Shown here piece by piece: positions 61,102-64,000 of a stretch of 64,000 bases of DNA. A program made the position numbers and the translations under genes. Each line of letters starts with the position of its first letter. Positions within the stretch are counted from its first letter, which is position 1. A model generated the notes under the pieces. The model saw only the letters and a program-made list of their open reading frames with translations, was not told the origin of the DNA and made no database searches. The DNA comes from Vibrio hepatarius (GTDB lineage Bacteria > Pseudomonadota > Gammaproteobacteria > Enterobacterales > Vibrionaceae). Location: NCBI RefSeq assembly GCF_001274785.1, contig NZ_LHPI01000016.1, positions 159,541-223,540 of the forward strand. Reading direction: 5' to 3'.

Positions 61102-62834
61102 TGACTTTTTCTATCGAAAATAATAAGCAGGTTGTATTAGGCGAAGAATTAGGACCACTTGCGGATAACGAGCGTCTAAAGAGAGAAAGTAATTTTTTAC
61201 GCGGTACGATCGAGCAAGATTTGCAAGACCGTATCACGGGGGGGTTTACCGCTGATAACTTCCAACTGATTCGTTTCCACGGTATGTACCAGCAGGATGA
61301 CCGCGATATTCGTAACGAACGTGCTAAGCAAAAGCTAGAGCCGCTACACAACGTTATGTTACGCGCTCGCATGCCTGGCGGCATCATCACTCCAATCCAG
61401 TGGTTGGCGATCGATAAGTTTGCAACAGAGCACTCTCTGTATGGAAGTATTCGTCTGACGACGCGTCAAACGTTCCAGTTCCATGGCGTATTGAAACCAA
61501 ATATCAAGCTGATGCACCAAACGCTAAACAGCATCGGTATCGACTCAATTGCAACGGCGGGTGACGTTAACCGTAACGTATTGTGTACGACTAATCCAGT
61601 TGAATCAGAGTTGCACCAAGAAGCGTATGAGTGGGCGAAGAAGATCAGTGAGCATCTTCTACCTAAGACTCGTGCGTATGCGGAAATCTGGTTGGACGGT
61701 GAAAAAGTCGAAACGACTGACGAAGAGCCAATTCTAGGTAGCAACTACTTACCGCGTAAGTTCAAAACGACAGTAGTCATTCCACCGCAAAACGATGTTG
61801 ACGTGCACGCGAACGACCTTAACTTCGTCGCAATTGCAGAAAACGGTAAGCTGGTGGGCTTTAATGTCCTAGTTGGTGGTGGTCTGGCAATGACTCACGG
61901 CGATACTTCGACTTACCCGCGCCGCGCTGATGACTTTGGGTTTATCCCACTAGAGAAAACACTCGATGTAGCTGCAGCTGTGGTTACCACTCAACGTGAC
62001 TGGGGTAACCGTTCTAACCGTAAGAATGCGAAAACCAAGTACACTTTAGACCGTGTTGGTAGCGACGTATTTAAAGCTGAAGTTGAAAAGCGTGCTGGTA
62101 TTACGTTCGAAACCAGCCGCCCTTATGAGTTTACAGAGCGTGGTGACCGTATTGGCTGGGTTGAAGGGATCGATGGCAAACATCACTTAACATTGTTCAT
62201 TGAAAACGGCCGACTACTGGATTACCCAGGTAAACCGCTTAAAACAGGCGTTGCTGAAATTGCGAAGATCCACAAAGGTGACTTCCGCATGACCGCAAAC
62301 CAGAATCTGATTGTTGCGGGTGTCGCTAAGAGCCAAAAAGCGAAGATCGAGAAGATCGCCGTTGAACACGGCTTGATGGACGAGTCTGTGAGCGAGCAGC
62401 GTAAGAACTCAATGGCGTGTGTCGCTTTCCCAACCTGTCCGCTGGCAATGGCCGAAGCCGAGCGCTTTTTACCTGAGTTTGTTACTGATGTGGAGGCTAT
62501 CTTAGCCAAACACGGTTTGCCAAAAGAAGACAACATCATCTTACGTGTGACTGGCTGCCCGAACGGATGTGGTCGGGCGATGTTGGCTGAGATCGGTCTA
62601 GTCGGTAAAGCGCCAGGTCGCTACAACTTACACCTAGGTGGTAACCGTGGTGGTACGCGAGTACCGAAGATGTACAAAGAGAACATCACCGACAAACAGA
62701 TCCTAGAAGAGATTGACCAACTGGTTGGTCGCTGGGCGAAAGAAAGAGAAGAAGGCGAATGCTTCGGTGACTTCACTATTCGTGCTGGCATCATTGAAGA
62801 AGTATTTGTGTCGAAGAGGGATTTCTATGCTTGA
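61101..62834 (+). CDS. cysI: Sulfite reductase hemoprotein beta-component
   Basis: A 577-residue siroheme/[4Fe-4S] enzyme reducing sulfite to sulfide. The cluster cysteines are in [16 protein letters not shown] (about residue 440) and [10 protein letters not shown] (about 485); [14 protein letters not shown] lies near the siroheme pocket. Siroheme is made via the upstream cobA. TAATG overlap with cysJ shows coupling; the end overlaps the cysH start by 8 bases. Confidence 0.97.
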   Translation: MTFSIENNKQVVLGEELGPLADNERLKRESNFLRGTIEQDLQDRITGGFTADNFQLIRFHGMYQQDDRDIRNERAKQKLEPLHNVMLRARMPGGIITPIQWLAIDKFATEHSLYGSIRLTTRQTFQFHGVLKPNIKLMHQTLNSIGIDSIATAGDVNRNVLCTTNPVESELHQEAYEWAKKISEHLLPKTRAYAEIWLDGEKVETTDEEPILGSNYLPRKFKTTVVIPPQNDVDVHANDLNFVAIAENGKLVGFNVLVGGGLAMTHGDTSTYPRRADDFGFIPLEKTLDVAAAVVTTQRDWGNRSNRKNAKTKYTLDRVGSDVFKAEVEKRAGITFETSRPYEFTERGDRIGWVEGIDGKHHLTLFIENGRLLDYPGKPLKTGVAEIAKIHKGDFRMTANQNLIVAGVAKSQKAKIEKIAVEHGLMDESVSEQRKNSMACVAFPTCPLAMAEAERFLPEFVTDVEAILAKHGLPKEDNIILRVTGCPNGCGRAMLAEIGLVGKAPGRYNLHLGGNRGGTRVPKMYKENITDKQILEEIDQLVGRWAKEREEGECFGDFTIRAGIIEEVFVSKRDFYA

Positions 62835-63603
62835 TTCTGTAGCTTCAAAATTGGAGCTGGCAGAACTACTCAAACTCACCAAGACGGAGCAAATCCTCCG
62901 TCTTGCAGAAATCAATGTGAAGCTTGAGCAGTTGTCAGCGCAAGAACGAGTTGCTTGGGCGCTTGAAAACTTGGAAGGGGAGCATGTTGTATCGTCAAGC
63001 TTTGGTATTCAAGCTGCAGTAATGCTTCATCTAGTCACAGCGCAAAAGCCGGATACGCCTATTATTCTTACAGATACTGGTTATCTGTTTCCAGAGACAT
63101 ACCGTTTCATTGATTTATTGAGTGAACAACTGACTCTCAACCTCAAAGTGTACCGAGCTAAAGAAAGTGCTAACTGGCAGGAAGCTCGATACGGGCAACT
63201 TTGGGAGCAGGGGATTGAAGGTATCGAGAAATACAACAAGCTCAACAAAGTCGAGCCGATGCGCAGAGCTCTGGATGAGCTTAATGTTGGTACTTGGTTC
63301 TCTGGACTTCGCCGAGAGCAATCGAAGTCTCGTGCTGGTCTTCCGATCTTGTCGATCCAGAATGGTGTGTTTAAGTTCCTTCCGGTGATCGACTGGACGA
63401 ACAAAGATATCCACTATTACTTAGAAGAGAACAACCTTCCTTACCACCCGCTATGGGATGAAGGTTACCTGTCTGTCGGCGATACCCATACCACTAAAAA
63501 ATGGGAACCGGGCATGTCAGAAGAGGAAACACGTTTCTTCGGTCTAAAAAGAGAGTGTGGATTGCACGAAGAAGACGATGAACAACATGGTTCGGGTATT
63601 TAA
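62827..63603 (+). CDS. cysH: Phosphoadenosine phosphosulfate reductase
   Basis: A 258-residue PAPS reductase giving sulfite, using thioredoxin or glutaredoxin. [16 protein letters not shown] (about residues 57-72) is the modified PP-loop, [14 protein letters not shown] binds PAPS, and Cys244 in KRECGLH is the catalytic cysteine. The absence of extra CC pairs shows it lacks the iron-sulfur cluster of APS reductases. ATG at 62827, inside the end of cysI; longer in-frame starts lie deep in cysI. Confidence 0.97.
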   Translation: MLDSVASKLELAELLKLTKTEQILRLAEINVKLEQLSAQERVAWALENLEGEHVVSSSFGIQAAVMLHLVTAQKPDTPIILTDTGYLFPETYRFIDLLSEQLTLNLKVYRAKESANWQEARYGQLWEQGIEGIEKYNKLNKVEPMRRALDELNVGTWFSGLRREQSKSRAGLPILSIQNGVFKFLPVIDWTNKDIHYYLEENNLPYHPLWDEGYLSVGDTHTTKKWEPGMSEEETRFFGLKRECGLHEEDDEQHGSGI

Positions 63604-63790
63604 ATAGAAAGTTACTTCCATATAGATGATGAAAAGGTCGCTAAGGCGACCTTTTATTTTGGCTAAAAAACACGATCTGTGGATAACTCTGTGTGTATTG
63701 TGTTGGCTATATTGGGGTAAAGTTGGATAAATAAGGCTTTGAGTGAAAGTTGCGCGTTTAAGCGTTATTTTTGCAATTTTTTCAAAATAA
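63604..63790. other. Intergenic region between cysH and rRNA promoters
   Basis: No credible gene is present. It contains the cysH terminator (63632-63655) and TGTGGATAA at 63678-63686, an exact reverse-complement DnaA box. The remainder is AT-rich and could hold FIS sites or UP elements for the downstream promoters. Confidence 0.6.
63632..63656 (+). terminator. cysJIH terminator
   Basis: AAAAGGTCGC-TAAG-GCGACCTTTT is a perfect 10-pair stem with a T-run. Confidence 0.9.
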
Positions 63791-63793
63791 CGC

Positions 63794-63821
63794 TTGCCAA
63801 TGTGATGGCGATCTCTATAAT
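63794..63821 (+). promoter_or_regulatory. rRNA operon promoter, upstream copy (P1-like)
   Basis: TTGCCA (63794-63799) and TATAAT (63816-63821), 16-base spacer, with a GC-rich discriminator GCCTCCTCG and A/T-rich sequence just upstream. GC-rich discriminators are typical of stringently controlled stable-RNA promoters. Confidence 0.7.
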
Positions 63822-63911
63822 GCCTCCTCGTCGACAGGGCAAGGGCTCACAAGAGTTTGAAGCCAGTCAGACGGGCCAAAAAGAAAAAACGAAATAATTT
63901 GAAAAAAGTGT

Positions 63912-63939
63912 TTGACACTGAAGATTATCTCGCTAGAAT
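63912..63939 (+). promoter_or_regulatory. rRNA operon promoter, downstream copy (P2-like)
   Basis: TTGACA (63912-63917) and TAGAAT (63934-63939), 16-base spacer, discriminator GGCCGCC, and an A-tract UP-like element at 63885-63909. Confidence 0.78.
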
Positions 63940-63954
63940 GGCCGCCTCTTCCGA

Positions 63955-63989
63955 AGTGATGTAAGTCACAAAGAAGAGTAGCTCTTTAA
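63955..63989 (+). promoter_or_regulatory. rRNA leader boxB-like hairpin and boxA
   Basis: GTGA-TGTAAG-TCAC at 63957-63970 is a small hairpin in the boxB position, and GCTCTTTAA at 63981-63989 is an exact boxA core for NusB/S10 antitermination. This predicts a 16S rRNA gene just beyond the window. Confidence 0.78.
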
Positions 63990-64000
63990 AAATATAGACC

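Overview
The window is ordinary core chromosome from a Vibrio (Gammaproteobacteria). The diagnosis rests on gene content and order: motX, a sodium-type polar flagellar motor gene, next to purA; the yheT-yheS-kefG-kefB-slyD block next to crp; pabA-argD-astA-astD; intact S10, spc and alpha ribosomal operons; and fklB divergent from ytfB. The species cannot be named from the sequence alone. Coding density is high. I saw no integrase, transposase, CRISPR array, toxin-antitoxin pair, phage gene or tRNA gene.

Layout. 1-5.7 kb is a small accessory-like region: the 3' part of a LysR regulator, convergent with an AbgT-type transporter and an M20 amidohydrolase, then an FMN reductase and a drug/metabolite exporter divergent from its probable PecS-like MarR regulator. 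5.7-11.5 kb holds pabA and the arginine/ornithine genes argD(astC)-astA-astD plus a DUF1338 gene. 11.6-17.2 kb (minus strand) holds crp, prkB, yheU, yheT, a TIGR02444 gene and the ABC-F gene yheS. 17.3-29.0 kb holds kefG-kefB-yheV, slyD, an isoaspartyl peptidase/asparaginase, purA, motX, an exported amidohydrolase (minus), rnr and rlmB. 29.1-43.1 kb is the S10-spc-alpha block with secY and rpoA, including the small rpmJ gene. 43.2-49.3 kb holds a DUF2780-like lipoprotein, fklB, ytfB-like, an EamA transporter, elaA, a Crp/Fnr paralogue and the periplasmic nucleotidase cpdB. 49.5-55.2 kb is a sulfate-activation operon (cobA-like, cysD, cysN, an SLC13 permease, cysC). 55.3-59.1 kb holds cheX-like, zur, dusA, pspG-like, a TIGR04219-type outer-membrane protein and a 76-residue unknown. 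59.2-63.6 kb is cysJIH. The last 200 bases look like the promoters and boxA leader of an rRNA operon whose 16S gene lies just past the right edge.

How the parts work together. The two cys blocks, together with cobA (siroheme for CysI), encode sulfate entry (inferred SLC13 permease), activation to APS and PAPS, and reduction to sulfite and sulfide. The ribosomal block carries the expected autogenous control structures: the S10 leader, a probable S8 site at the start of rplE, and the S4 pseudoknot before rpsM.

The most interesting non-coding signals are: two near-identical palindromes between the MarR and EamA genes; a 99-bp imperfect palindromic element in front of astA; a near-consensus sigma-28 promoter for motX; a sigma-54-like promoter for pspG; a CRP-like site upstream of crp; and the rRNA promoters at the edge. 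I found no convincing undescribed multi-gene system. The best leads for new biology are the DUF1338 gene linked to arginine catabolism, the 76-residue gene before cysJ, the orphan CheX beside Zur, and the palindromic element.
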